64,000 nucleotides of DNA from Bog-532 sp963805255 (GCA_963805255.1 CAWDTK010000013.1:124001-188000); one strand, 5' to 3'; positions 1 to 11,830 are shown, counted from the first letter of the stretch. Translations and numbers: made by a program. The notes: generated by a model not told the origin, from the letters alone.

Positions 1-1416
1 GTGATCTGCGTCTGCGGGTCCATACCGTTCCGGTCCATGGAGCGCGGCCTGGGGATGCACCACACGATGGCCGACGGCACCTGGGACCGCTTCCTCGGCG
101 CCTACGCGCAGGTGACCGCCGCCCAGGCCAGGCTGACCCCGGACAACGCGGTCACCGAGATCGACCGGCTGATCCTCACCGCCTGGCGGGACAAGCTCCC
201 GGTGTACCTGGAGCTGCCGTCCGACATCGGCTACCTCGACATCGAGGTCCCGGCAGCCCCGCTGGTGCTCGCAGAACCGCCCAGCGACCCCGAACGGCTG
301 CGCTCGTGCACCGCCGCGATCGCCGGCCGCCTGTCGCAGGCCAGGTCACCGGCGATCCTGGTGGACCTGGACGCGGACCGGTTCGGCGCCGCCGGAGAGG
401 TCATGAGGCTGGCCGAGAAGGCGCAGCTGCCGGTGGCGGTGGCGCCCACGGCCAAGGCGGTGATCGACGAGACGTTCCCTTACTACCTCGGCCTCTACAA
501 CGGCAAGGCAAGCCAGCCGCACGTACGAGAGGCGATCGAGACCAGCGACTGCCTGCTGTCCATCGGCTACCGGCCGATCGACCTGACCACGGGCGACTTC
601 ACCGGTTCGCTGCCCGCCGGCACCATCCGCGCCCGCGGGCACTCCGTGGACATCGGCGATGACAACTACCAGGCGGTGACACTGACGGAGGTCCTGCGCG
701 GCGTTACCGGCGCGGTCCCGCACGTCACCAACCGCCCTGCGGGCCGGTCTGCGGCAGCAGCGGCGACAGGTGCTCATGGCGACGGCTCGGCCAAGCTCAC
801 TCAGGCGGCCTACTGGCAGGCCATCCAGGGCTACATCCGGCCCGGGGACGTGCTCATCGCCGAAGACGGCACGTCATACGCTTCCGCCGGGCTGCAGCTG
901 CCGCCGGACTGCACCTTCGTCTCCCAGGTCATCTGGGGCTCGATCGGCTACAGCGTCGGATCGCTGCTCGGCACGCTGACCGCCGCGCCGGACCGTCGGC
1001 ACCTGCTGTTCGTGGGCGACGGCTCGTTCCAGCTGACCGCGCAGGAGGTCTCGACCATGCTGCGGCACGACTACAAGCCGGTGATCTTCCTGATCAACAA
1101 CGGCGGATACACCATCGAGCGCTGCTGGCTGGGCAAGACCTCGCGCTTCAACCACGTCGCGAACTGGGCCTACGCGGATCTGCCAAAGGTGTTCCGCCCG
1201 GACACCACGGCGCGGTCGTTCGTCGTCAAGACCATCGCCGACCTGGACAAAGCCCTCAGCGCGCCGAACGACACCCTGATCTTCATCGAATCGGTCATGG
1301 ATCCCTTCGACGCTCCTACCGCGGTCATCAACAGCGGCAACAACGGAGCCGACCTCGACTACGGACCCCGCGGCCCGCAACACCGCGACAACATGCTGAT
1401 CCGCCCAGCCACATGA
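1..1416 (+). CDS. Thiamine-diphosphate 2-oxoacid decarboxylase (pyruvate/indolepyruvate decarboxylase family), 5'-truncated
   Basis: The visible 471 residues match the pyruvate/indolepyruvate decarboxylase family, which decarboxylates 2-oxo acids to aldehydes in the cytoplasm. The HHTMADG segment near residue 19 is the end of the N-terminal PYR domain. The central domain follows, and the C-terminal PP domain carries the diphosphate/Mg motif GDGSFQLTAQE ... NNGGYTIE at about residues 340-368. Family members are about 550 residues long and this one enters at the equivalent of residue 80-95, so the true start lies left of the window and the GTG at base 1 is simply an in-frame codon. It ends at a TGA followed by a strong hairpin. 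Pyruvate versus indolepyruvate specificity cannot be decided. Confidence 0.85.
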   Translation: MICVCGSIPFRSMERGLGMHHTMADGTWDRFLGAYAQVTAAQARLTPDNAVTEIDRLILTAWRDKLPVYLELPSDIGYLDIEVPAAPLVLAEPPSDPERLRSCTAAIAGRLSQARSPAILVDLDADRFGAAGEVMRLAEKAQLPVAVAPTAKAVIDETFPYYLGLYNGKASQPHVREAIETSDCLLSIGYRPIDLTTGDFTGSLPAGTIRARGHSVDIGDDNYQAVTLTEVLRGVTGAVPHVTNRPAGRSAAAAATGAHGDGSAKLTQAAYWQAIQGYIRPGDVLIAEDGTSYASAGLQLPPDCTFVSQVIWGSIGYSVGSLLGTLTAAPDRRHLLFVGDGSFQLTAQEVSTMLRHDYKPVIFLINNGGYTIERCWLGKTSRFNHVANWAYADLPKVFRPDTTARSFVVKTIADLDKALSAPNDTLIFIESVMDPFDAPTAVINSGNNGADLDYGPRGPQHRDNMLIRPAT

Positions 1417-1428
1417 TCTGGTGAGCCA

Positions 1429-1465
1429 GCACGGCCCCTCACACGCGGAACGTGAGGGGCCGTGC
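1429..1465. terminator. Strong hairpin terminator between convergent genes
   Basis: A perfect 14-bp stem with arms at 1429-1442 (GCACGGCCCCTCAC) and 1452-1465 and a 9-base loop. It starts 13 bases after the decarboxylase stop and lies 45 bases beyond the secA stop. With no long U-tract on either side it probably serves both convergent genes. Confidence 0.75.
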
Positions 1466-1509
1466 TCTGCTCGGTCCGCCCTGGACCAGTCCAGCCTGGC
1501 GTTCCGAAA

Positions 1510-4588
<3,079 letters not shown>

Positions 4589-4911
4589 TTCTTGTCGCGC
4601 TCCTCGCGAATTGTCTGAGCTGACGGCCGCCGACGCCCAAGGCGCCCTGCGTCCCGGGCGGCCCGTCCTCGCCGGGCCGGCCGGGCCCTGGGATGCGGGG
4701 CATGCGCCCCGACAGTCATGGTAGGCGAGTCACGCCCCGAAACCGAGCCCGTACGGAAGTCCCGCCGCGGCAGGGACGGACTCTTCGTGCACGGAGACCA
4801 GTGGTAGCCCCCGCATGCCTGCCCCACAATAATATGTGTCGCAGCGACGGCAAGGGACGCGCGTGCCGGGCCCGGAATGCGGAGCCGGTGCGGGACGAGA
4901 GGAGCAAAGCA
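4589..4911. promoter_or_regulatory. Divergent intergenic region secA / small membrane protein
   Basis: This stretch between two divergent starts should contain promoters for both. The only AT-rich patch is at 4824-4837 (CACAATAATATGTG), an interrupted CACA/TGTG inverted repeat in otherwise GC-rich DNA and a plausible -10 zone for either direction. No gene is supported here. Confidence 0.4.
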
Positions 4912-5220
4912 ATGACCGAGCAGCCGGTATCGGGGATGCTGGCGGGCGCCGCCGGCGGCACGGTCGGGCAGGCTCCGGAAACCGTCGGGCCCGCTCCGGA
5001 GGACTCACCGGCCGGGCACGCCATGGCCCTGGCCCACGAGTCGTTCCACGGCCGCCCCGTGTCGTGGGTCGCCGTCACGATCATCACCATCGGCTTCATC
5101 ATCGGCGGGGTGGCGATGGTCCCCACCCCGACCTGGTGGCTGTTCTGGACCGGGGCCGCGATCACGGTGGTCGGCCTTGGCGTCGGCGCGCTGGCCAAGA
5201 TGTCCGAAGACTGGTACTGA
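4912..5220 (+). CDS. Small membrane protein, HGxxPAAW-like family
   Basis: A 102-residue protein of unknown function. The ATG at 4912 is preceded by GAGGAGC at good spacing, which favours it over longer in-frame starts. The N-terminal half is Gly/Pro-rich and soluble. It leads into HGRPVSWVAV, which resembles the HGxxPAAW signature of a small actinobacterial membrane family, and then two hydrophobic segments (about residues 47-65 and 72-92) before the short tail MSEDWY. It is transcribed away from secA and toward the YcaQ-like gene. Location in the cytoplasmic membrane is inferred from the two helices. Confidence 0.7.
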   Translation: MTEQPVSGMLAGAAGGTVGQAPETVGPAPEDSPAGHAMALAHESFHGRPVSWVAVTIITIGFIIGGVAMVPTPTWWLFWTGAAITVVGLGVGALAKMSEDWY

Positions 5221-5366
5221 CCGGCGGCCGGGGCACCGTTCCGGATCGGACCGTCCGCCCCTGCGCCGCTGGGCATGAATGATGCCGAACGGGCCCTGCT
5301 GGGCGCCTGATCATCGGTGGCGCCGGCCCCGGGTAATGTCACCCCCTCCGGCTACGCTCGGGTTCC

Positions 5367-6746
5367 GTGCCGAGCCTTTCCCACGCCGACCGTCCGGGCC
5401 CTGCGGCCCCCATGTCCCCGGATACCCCAGCCGCCACGGTCACGTCGCCCTCTCCCGTTTCCCCGACGGCGGCGGTGGCCCTCAGCCTTGATGACGCCCG
5501 GCGGATGACGCTACACGCGCAGGGGTTCATCGGGGTGCCGGCCCGCAGCGGCGGTGTGCCCGCGATGCTGCGCCGGGTGGGCGGGGTCCAGCTGGACACG
5601 ATCAGCGTGCTCGCCCGGTCCCACGAGCTGGTTGCCTACGCGCGCCTCGGGCCGGTCCCCCGGGACCGGATCGAGCGCGCGTACTGGAACCCGGCCCATC
5701 CGTCGGCGTTCGAGTACTGGGCGCACGCCGCCTGCGTGCTGCCAATCGGGGAGTGGCCGTACTACGCCTTCCGCCGGCGGTGGTTCCGGGCCCGCGGCAT
5801 GCGGTGGCACGAGGTCTCCCCGCGGGTGTGCGCGGAGGTCCTGGCGCGCGTGGCGGCCGAGGGCCCGATGACCGCCACCCAGCTCGGTGGCGCGAAGGGC
5901 GGCGGTCCCTGGTGGGACTGGTCCGAGGTCAAGGTCGCCGCCGAGTGGCTGCTCGACATCGGCGATCTCGTCTGCGTCCGGCGGACCGGCTGGCGCCGGG
6001 TGTACGACCTGGCGGAGCGGGTCGTCCCGGCGGACCTGCTGAACACCGATCCGTCCGACGAGGAGTGCGTGAGCCATCTCGTGGGCGTAGCCGCGCGGGC
6101 CCTCGGCGTGGCCACGTACAACGACCTGACCGACTACCACCGGCTGCAGCGGCGGCTGCCGAGCGGCCATGCCCGCACGGCGGCGCTGGACGACGCCGCG
6201 CGGGCGGCGGGGCTGGCGCCGGTCACGATCCCCGGGACGCGGGGTAGCGTCGCCGCGTGGGCCGACCCGGCCGCGCTGGCCGCCGCGGACAGCGCCAGCC
6301 GGGAACGGCACCGGGTCACCTTGCTTTCGCCGTTCGACTCGCTCATCTGGGACCGGAAGCGGACGGCGCGGCTGTTCGGCTTCGAGCACAGCCTGGAGGC
6401 CTACGTGCCGAAGGCCAGGCGCGTGCACGGGTACTTCGTCATGCCGCTGCTCGCCGGGGGGCGCCTGGTCGGCCGGGTGGATCCGGTGCGCCGGGGCACG
6501 ACGCTCGTCGCGCGCCAGGTCTCCCTCGACCGGCCTTCGGTGGCGGAGCCGATGGCCCGCGCGCTGCGCGAGGCCGCCGCGTGGGTCGGCTGCGACCGCG
6601 TCGAGCTGGAGCGGGTTGAACCTGCGGAAAGCGCAGCGAGGCTCCGGGAGCTATGCCCAACCGAGGTCTCCAGGAGCACCCCGCGCGGGTTACGGCGAGT
6701 CGCTGAGCTCGTCGTCGGTCCAGGCGTTGGCTGCCGACTGGATTGA
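5367..6746 (+). CDS. YcaQ-like winged-helix DNA glycosylase (HTH_42 family)
   Basis: The protein matches the HTH_42/YcaQ family, whose characterised members are DNA glycosylases that unhook interstrand crosslinks and alkylated bases. The segment GGVQLDTISVLARSHELV carries a QxD triad (QLD), the form reported for YcaQ, as opposed to QxQ in AlkZ. The C-terminal part (SPFDSLIWDR, then KARRVHGYFVMPLL) is the usual beta-barrel domain of the family. The start is uncertain: GTG at 5367 gives 459 residues, ATG at 5412 gives 444, and neither has a clear ribosome site. The conserved fold begins at ALSLDDARRM. It is a single gene, convergent with the cupin gene. Confidence 0.8.
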   Translation: MPSLSHADRPGPAAPMSPDTPAATVTSPSPVSPTAAVALSLDDARRMTLHAQGFIGVPARSGGVPAMLRRVGGVQLDTISVLARSHELVAYARLGPVPRDRIERAYWNPAHPSAFEYWAHAACVLPIGEWPYYAFRRRWFRARGMRWHEVSPRVCAEVLARVAAEGPMTATQLGGAKGGGPWWDWSEVKVAAEWLLDIGDLVCVRRTGWRRVYDLAERVVPADLLNTDPSDEECVSHLVGVAARALGVATYNDLTDYHRLQRRLPSGHARTAALDDAARAAGLAPVTIPGTRGSVAAWADPAALAAADSASRERHRVTLLSPFDSLIWDRKRTARLFGFEHSLEAYVPKARRVHGYFVMPLLAGGRLVGRVDPVRRGTTLVARQVSLDRPSVAEPMARALREAAAWVGCDRVELERVEPAESAARLRELCPTEVSRSTPRGLRRVAELVVGPGVGCRLD

Positions 6747-6835
6747 CTCCTCTGCGAAGCGGTCACCGACGGCGACCAGGCGGGGACCTGGCCGGGCGGG
6801 ATGTGGAACTGGCTGGCGCAGCCCGGGCCGTGTGG

Positions 6836-7288
6836 TCAGGGTCGGTAGGGCTCAGTGGCGTAGCGGCTCATCACTTCGAAAATCGCGTTCGGGTCAACTG
6901 CTTCACCACGCCTGGCCAGCGCACTCAACTCGCGGAAGTAGTTGACGTACCGGTCGGGTGTGACCGTGCACAGCATTGTCGCCGGCTGGTCAGGGTCTGG
7001 GTTGGAGAACGTATGGGGGGTGCCAATCGGCGTGGTGAGCAGATCGCCGGCGGGCACGTCGAGTTCCTCGGTACCGGAGGTGAACCGCACCGTACCGGAC
7101 ACTACGAAGAACGTCTCATCGTGCTCGCGGTGGATATGCTGCGGCGGCCCGGGCGTACCCGGGGGAAGTGAGCTCCAGATGACACCGACCCGGTGGCCGG
7201 TATGCCTGCCGTCCTCCAGTATCCGCAGGCTAATCGGCCCGAAGTCTACGACCTCGGCGGCATCGGGAGCGGAAAGATGCACGCTCAT
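6836..7288 (-). CDS. Cupin-domain protein
   Basis: A 150-residue single-cupin protein. The metal-binding motif is visible as HIHREHDETFFVVSG in the first half and GTPHTFSNP in the second. The ATG at 7288 is chosen because GGAAGGAAG lies 8 bases upstream; an in-frame ATG 33 bases further out lacks this. Substrate is unknown; similar proteins are dioxygenases, isomerases or small-molecule binders. An insertion sequence begins 71 bases upstream of the start, in the region where a promoter would sit, and its transposase is transcribed in the same direction, so expression may now depend on the IS or be reduced. Confidence 0.8.
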   Translation of the reverse strand: MSVHLSAPDAAEVVDFGPISLRILEDGRHTGHRVGVIWSSLPPGTPGPPQHIHREHDETFFVVSGTVRFTSGTEELDVPAGDLLTTPIGTPHTFSNPDPDQPATMLCTVTPDRYVNYFRELSALARRGEAVDPNAIFEVMSRYATEPYRP

Positions 7289-7349
7289 CGTCCGCGCTTC
7301 CTTCCGGTCGCTGTGCGCCAAACGTAGCGGTAACTACCCCTCAGCGGCA

Positions 7350-7359
7350 CGTCAACCCC
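7350..7359. repeat. Target-site duplication, left copy
   Basis: CGTCAACCCC, identical to 9463-9472. The pair directly abuts the terminal inverted repeats of the insertion sequence and is not extended by matching bases on either side. Confidence 0.85.
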
Positions 7360-9462
7360 CAACGCCATCGCTTTTAGGTGTTAGGTGTTCTATGGGTTGT
7401 ATCGGCCGTGTATGCCCGTATGGGTTTTCCTGGGCGTTTTGCTGTGGCGGTGGGCATGACAGTAGCCCGGATGTCGCTCCGGGGGGGGCGCCGGTTCCAC
7501 GGGCCGGGACGGGGTTTCTCCTTCCGGGTCGTTTATGCAGGATGACCGGGTTAGGAAGTGTCGCCGGAGGCCGGGCTGGCTGCAGGAGCGGTGCGGGCGC
7601 CGGCGTAGATGATCTGCCCGGCGGGGTAGATGGTGATGGTGGCCTCGCCGGTGCTGGCGGGTACCCGCCCGGTGGCCGGCGAGGACGGGAACTGCTGGCG
7701 GCCCTTGGTGCACCGTTCGCGGTGGCGGGGCGGCCGGACGGGCAGCAGGGCGGCGAGGATCCGGGAGCTGGCCAGCGCGGCGGCGGCAGCGAGCACTGAG
7801 GCGGGGGCAGTCGCGGGCGCCAGGGTCTGGGTCATCGAGCGGACGGCCTCGCGGCGGGCGGTCGTGAACGACACCCGGGCGGGCGTGGCCGGCGCCTTCG
7901 GCTCGCTGCCGGGAGCGGCGGTGAGCTGGGCGGCCGTGCCGGCCTGGATGGCGTGGCAGCCGTGGATGCGGACCAGCTGGGTGGCGGTGATCCAGGCCCA
8001 CATCTCCTGGGTGACCTGGTGCGGGGACGACGAGCGCAGGATCGGGCCGCGGGAGGGGCCCGCGCCGGTGATCGCGGACTTGTCCTCGCCGATGACGGTT
8101 TCCACCGCGGCCCACCGGTCCGGGTAGCAGGCGGCCAGTTCCGCGGCGGGGTATGCCTGCCAGTCCGTCAGCGTGGTGGCCAGAGCGTACAGCTCGTCCC
8201 CGGCGCCGCCCGGGCCGGGGACTTTCACGTCGTATTCCACGACGCGGACCGGGATGCGGTCGGCGCCGTCGGACAGGAAGGACTCATACGAGCCGTCCGG
8301 CAGTGCCTTGAGCAGCGGCAGGACGATATCGGACTTCATCCGCATCAGCAGGTGCGCGCCCTGGGCGCGGATCGCCTTGATCAGGGCGAATCCCGGGAAA
8401 TTGCGGTCCATCAGGATCAGCCGGCCCGCCGCGAAGATCCCGGGACGGGATCTGGCCAGCCGCCGGGTCAGGGTCTGCTCCCCGTCGCAGGAGGGGCCGA
8501 ACTCCATGCCGAGGGTGGCCTTGGCCCGTGCGGCAGTGAGTATGACGGCCCGGACCTGGGGAAACGGCGACGAGTTATCCGCGGTGCCGGACGAGCCGAA
8601 ATACTTCCGGTTCGCCTTGGTGTCCGGGACCCGGACCTGGAACCCGTCCAGGGCGCATAGCAGCAGCCCCCGCCACCGCATCCCCGGCGCACCCGGATCG
8701 GCGATCGGCCCGGCGACCAGCCAGAACAGCGCCCCGGACAGCTCCGCGGGGATCATGTCCAGGCGGCGGGTGACCGCCTCGGTACCCGGCACGTGCCAGG
8801 GCCGCGCCCACGGCAGGCACGCCAGCAGCCCGGCCACCCGCAAGGTCACCTCCGGCACCGGCGCGTCCGGCATCAAGGTCATCGCCACCAGCAGCCGGAC
8901 CGTCATCGCGGCCGGCAGCAGCCGCTGCCGTTCCTCTGCGCAGCCGAAATCCTCCACCAGCTCCTCGATCTCCCCAGCCGGCAGGTATGCCTCAAGCAGG
9001 CCGAGGGTGACGTGACCGGGGAGCCAGCCGCCGGCCTGCACATCGCCGCTGCGCCGCACCACCGCTGGCGCGACCGTCACCTGATGGCAGAACACCAGAT
9101 CCTCACCTGAAGTCACCGGCCGGCCCGCCGGGCCGGGCAGCAAAGCCGACACCCCGCCCCGGCCGGGACGGCGCAGGTCAGCGGGCCGCACCGCGACGAT
9201 CCCCGGCCTCACGCCGCGAGCATCCATGCCACCGGCCACTGGGCTGGCGTCAGCAGGCAAAGTCGGGTAGAACTCCATGCACGGCTCCTGGGCTAGAACT
9301 GACTTCAGACATCAGTCCTCATACCAGGAGCCGCCGCTCATTCCAGCCGATCTACGCCCGCGACACGCCGGACAAGCGCGGGACACCGCCACCACGGGCT
9401 GACGCAGGCCGCACACGTAACATCCCAGTTCACCGGCCAAACCCCTTAAGTCAATGGCGTTG
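7360..9462 (-). mobile_element. Complete IS4-type insertion sequence, 2103 bp
   Basis: The element carries one intact transposase gene. Its ends are imperfect inverted repeats of 19 bp: CAACGCCATCGCTTTTAGG at 7360-7378, against CAACGCCATTGACTTAAGG read inward from 9462 to 9444 (15 of 19 match). Outside them lies a perfect 10-bp direct repeat (7350-7359 and 9463-9472), a size typical of IS4-group target duplications. Intact ends, target duplication and an open transposase frame suggest a fairly recent insertion. It sits between the NarL-type regulator and the cupin gene. Confidence 0.88.
7551..9278 (-). CDS. IS4-family DDE transposase
   Basis: A 575-residue transposase that cuts and joins the ends of the surrounding element. 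An IS4 N-terminal helical domain occupies about residues 85-185 (LGLLEAYLPAGEIEELVEDF). The catalytic core follows: first Asp in LLCALDGFQVRVPDT, second in RLILMDRNF, and the catalytic Glu region in AVETVIGEDKS, followed by LRSSSPHQVTQEMWAW. The last 80 residues are Ala/Pro-rich. The ATG at 9278 has AGGAG 8 bases upstream. The gene fills most of the element and has no frameshift. Confidence 0.9.
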   Translation of the reverse strand: MEFYPTLPADASPVAGGMDARGVRPGIVAVRPADLRRPGRGGVSALLPGPAGRPVTSGEDLVFCHQVTVAPAVVRRSGDVQAGGWLPGHVTLGLLEAYLPAGEIEELVEDFGCAEERQRLLPAAMTVRLLVAMTLMPDAPVPEVTLRVAGLLACLPWARPWHVPGTEAVTRRLDMIPAELSGALFWLVAGPIADPGAPGMRWRGLLLCALDGFQVRVPDTKANRKYFGSSGTADNSSPFPQVRAVILTAARAKATLGMEFGPSCDGEQTLTRRLARSRPGIFAAGRLILMDRNFPGFALIKAIRAQGAHLLMRMKSDIVLPLLKALPDGSYESFLSDGADRIPVRVVEYDVKVPGPGGAGDELYALATTLTDWQAYPAAELAACYPDRWAAVETVIGEDKSAITGAGPSRGPILRSSSPHQVTQEMWAWITATQLVRIHGCHAIQAGTAAQLTAAPGSEPKAPATPARVSFTTARREAVRSMTQTLAPATAPASVLAAAAALASSRILAALLPVRPPRHRERCTKGRQQFPSSPATGRVPASTGEATITIYPAGQIIYAGARTAPAASPASGDTS

Positions 9463-9472
9463 CGTCAACCCC
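9463..9472. repeat. Target-site duplication, right copy
   Basis: CGTCAACCCC, the second copy of the 10-bp duplication flanking the insertion sequence. Confidence 0.85.
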
Positions 9473-9627
9473 TGCCGCCAGCCGAAATTGCAGAGCAGAT
9501 CATGCCAGAACAACCACTTTGCTGCATAGCTCCGAAGAGGGCACCCCCTGCGGTCCGTAATGATGACTGCGTCCGGCACGTAATGATGAGTGTCTGCGTC
9601 CGGGGGCCGATGAGTACCGGGCCAGTA

Positions 9628-10353
9628 CTAGCTGAACTCGATTAGCTTTTCGCGGACGGCGATCATGACGGCTTCCATCCGGGAGTGGATCTGAAGTTTC
9701 TCCAGGATGTTGCGGACGTGGTTCTTCACCGTGTTCTCGGAGATGAACAGTTCCTTGGCGATGTCGCGGTTGTTCATGCCCCGCGCGACGAGCTTCAGGA
9801 CCTCCATCTCCCGGTCCGTGAGCTTGGGCGCGGGAACCTGCTGCGGGCGTTCCTCGTCGGAGTCGCGGCGGGCCAGGGTGGCGAACTCGGTGAGAAGCTT
9901 GCCGGCCATGGAGGGGTTGATGAGCGACTGGCCGCCGTGCACGGCCCGCACGGCGTCAGCCACCTCGTCGAGCGGAATGTCCTTGAGCAGGTAACCGCTG
10001 GCCCCTGACCGGATCGCCTCGAAGAGGTCTTCCTCCTCGTCGCTGATGGTCAGCATCACGATCTTGGCACTGGGCGCGGCCTCCTTCATCGCCCGCGCCG
10101 CCTCGATACCGCTGGTTTTCGGCATGCGGATGTCCATCAGGACCACGTCGGGGAGGGACTCACCGGCCCGGGCAACCGCCTCGGCGCCGTCGCTGGCCTG
10201 GCCCACCAGCTCGATGCCGGGCTCCTCGGCCAGGACCATCTCCAGCCCCCGCCGGAAGAGCGCGTGATCATCGGCGATCAGCACACGAATCGGGTCGGGG
10301 GAAGCCTTCCCGCTGGCCCGCTCACCGCCGGGAGCACCGGAACCCTCGCTCAC
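9628..10353 (-). CDS. NarL/FixJ-type response regulator
   Basis: A two-domain cytoplasmic transcription factor. The receiver domain spans about residues 22-140, with the acidic pair in IADDH and the phosphorylatable Asp74 in VVLMDIRMP. A LuxR-type helix-turn-helix is at about 175-235 (LTDREMEVLKLVARGMNNRDIAKELFISENTVKNH). The GTG at 10353 is preferred over an upstream in-frame GTG because GGAGGAG sits 5 bases before it. No histidine kinase is adjacent, so the partner is unknown. An orthologous regulator is commonly found beside hpf in actinomycetes. Confidence 0.9.
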   Translation of the reverse strand: MSEGSGAPGGERASGKASPDPIRVLIADDHALFRRGLEMVLAEEPGIELVGQASDGAEAVARAGESLPDVVLMDIRMPKTSGIEAARAMKEAAPSAKIVMLTISDEEEDLFEAIRSGASGYLLKDIPLDEVADAVRAVHGGQSLINPSMAGKLLTEFATLARRDSDEERPQQVPAPKLTDREMEVLKLVARGMNNRDIAKELFISENTVKNHVRNILEKLQIHSRMEAVMIAVREKLIEFS

Positions 10354-10564
10354 GCTGTCTCCTCCCACCTACGATCACCGGGCCCGGTGGCCCGGTGGCC
10401 CGGGTACCGGCCGCGGCGGCCCATTCTGGCCTGATGGACATGACCCTCATATCCACGGACTCTGGCCGAGCCATGGCACGCCGCGCAAATCAGGCGCGCC
10501 GGGCCTGAGCCGCACCGCCGGCTACCGGTACCCGGTACCCGGTACCGCTTCCCGCGTCAGCCTC

Positions 10565-11354
10565 TTACGCGGAGCCTTCCATCAATCGGATCACACCGTA
10601 GTCGTAACCCCGGCGCCGGTACACGACGCTGAACAGGTCGCGCTCGCGGTCATGGAAGAGATAGAAATCGTGCCCGACGAGCTCCATCTCCAGCAGCGCC
10701 TGGTCGATCGTCATCGGCTCGGCCGGGTGCAGCTTCTCCCGGACAACCAGCGGGCCGTCCCCCTCCATCTGGATCGGCACGAGGCGCGCGGCCGCGGACT
10801 CCTCCCCGTCGGGCTCGTAGGGCCCGCCAGGTTCGCCGTCCAGCGGGCCGTCATCGCGCCATTCCCGCGTCTGCGGGCCCCCCAGCCGGGGCAGCCCGTG
10901 GCCGTTGCCGTTGCCCGCCAGCGCCGGGCCGCCGGGCAGGCCGGGAACCGCCGCTTCCGGTGTATCCGCCACGCCGGGCAGGCTGGCATCCGGTGCCGCG
11001 GGCGCGGCCCCCGCCGCGCTGCCGGCCCGGACGAGATCCCGTTCGCAGTGGCGCGCCTTCCGCCGGTCGCAGGCCCGGCGCAGCCGGGCTTCGAGTTTGG
11101 CGAAGGCCAGGTCAAGAGCCGTGTAACGGTCATCAGCGGCCGCCTCCGCGCGAATCACGGGGCCGCGCGACCGGATAGTGAGCTCAACCCGTTCCCGGCG
11201 CCCTGACTGCCGCGGGTTGGGCTCCTTTGTCACCTCCACATCGATCCTGATCGCCTTTTGATCCAGTTTCCCGATCTTGACGAGCTTGCCGACCGCGTGC
11301 TCGCGGAAGCGCTCGGGGATGTTCAGTGCGCCGGCCCTTGAAGATGATGTCCAT
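10565..11354 (-). CDS. hpf: Long-form ribosome hibernation-promoting factor, with a one-base frameshift near its start
   Basis: Long HPF dimerises and silences 70S ribosomes in stationary phase. The ATG at 11354 (AGGGG upstream) begins MDIIFKGRRTE, the correct family N-terminus. One extra base at about 11321 then shifts the frame. Deleting it gives ...RTE-IPERFREHAVGKLVKIGK, which continues into VTKEPNPRQSGRRERVELTIRSRGP of the main frame. An Ala/Gly/Pro linker follows, and then the C-terminal dimerisation domain (GHDFYLFHDRERDLFSVVYRRRGYDYGVIRL). The repaired length is about 262 residues. As with secA, an assembly indel is more likely than a true lesion. Confidence 0.88.
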
Positions 11355-11688
11355 TGCGATCCCCTCTACTGCCGATTGTCGCTCCGGGCGACTGTCCGGT
11401 GAGCACCCGTCCGGCCGACCTGGTCTTCGTCCCCACATCCGCCTGCTGAGGGGTTCGCGGCAGCTCTGTGGCCACTACTGCCCTTCTCCCGGCCCGGCGA
11501 ACCCGGTGTTCGCTGGCGGGGCAGGACTTACCTCTAAGCCGCACCGTGATCGGTCGACGAGAAGTCGCCTTACGTGGGCCGTTTAGCCTGCGGCTGGCAT
11601 CGGCTTGCCACGCCGGGTCCTGCCCTTGGGTCTTGCCCAAGGGGCCCAGCGTGACGCAACCACGGACCCGGACGGGTGCCATGACACG

Positions 11689-11717
11689 AACCTAGTCCTA
11701 TCCGGGCCGATTGTCAG
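11689..11717 (-). promoter_or_regulatory. Candidate housekeeping promoter for hpf
   Basis: On the minus strand CTGACA (11717-11712) and TAGGTT (11694-11689) are separated by exactly 17 bases, close to the primary sigma-factor consensus. Transcription would start near 11682. Confidence 0.5.
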
Positions 11718-11780
11718 GAGGGAATCGTAAGCAAGCAGTAATCGAATCTTTACAGAACGTCGCAGCTAGGCTTTTGATTT

Positions 11781-11817
11781 CCCATAACGGACAGGCCAAG
11801 TTCCCGTAACGGACAGG
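11781..11817. repeat. Direct repeat upstream of the hpf promoter
   Basis: CCCATAACGGACAGG (11781-11795) and CCCGTAACGGACAGG (11803-11817) are 14/15 identical with start-to-start spacing of 22 bases, about two helical turns. This is the geometry expected for a dimeric DNA-binding protein. The regulator is unknown. Confidence 0.45.
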
Positions 11818-11830
11818 AATCGGCACGCCG

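Larger units (their letters stand above)
11355..11830 (-). promoter_or_regulatory. Long leader and upstream region of hpf
   Basis: These 476 bases between lpqB and hpf hold no convincing gene; in streptomycetes a comF-like gene often lies here, but no trace is visible. It contains a candidate promoter (11689-11717), a hairpin inside the transcribed leader (arms CCCTTGGG at 11623-11630 and CCCAAGGG at 11636-11643) and a direct repeat (11781-11817). If the promoter is right, the hpf leader is about 330 nt. Confidence 0.5.

Noticed and set aside
9454..9645. 63-codon frame to the right of the insertion sequence
   Set aside because: It begins inside the right inverted repeat of the IS and has no homology or ribosome site; a by-product of the insertion.
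11323..11682. 119-codon minus-strand frame upstream of hpf, as a comF remnant
   Set aside because: No Cys motif or phosphoribosyltransferase signature could be seen; the frame overlaps the hpf start.
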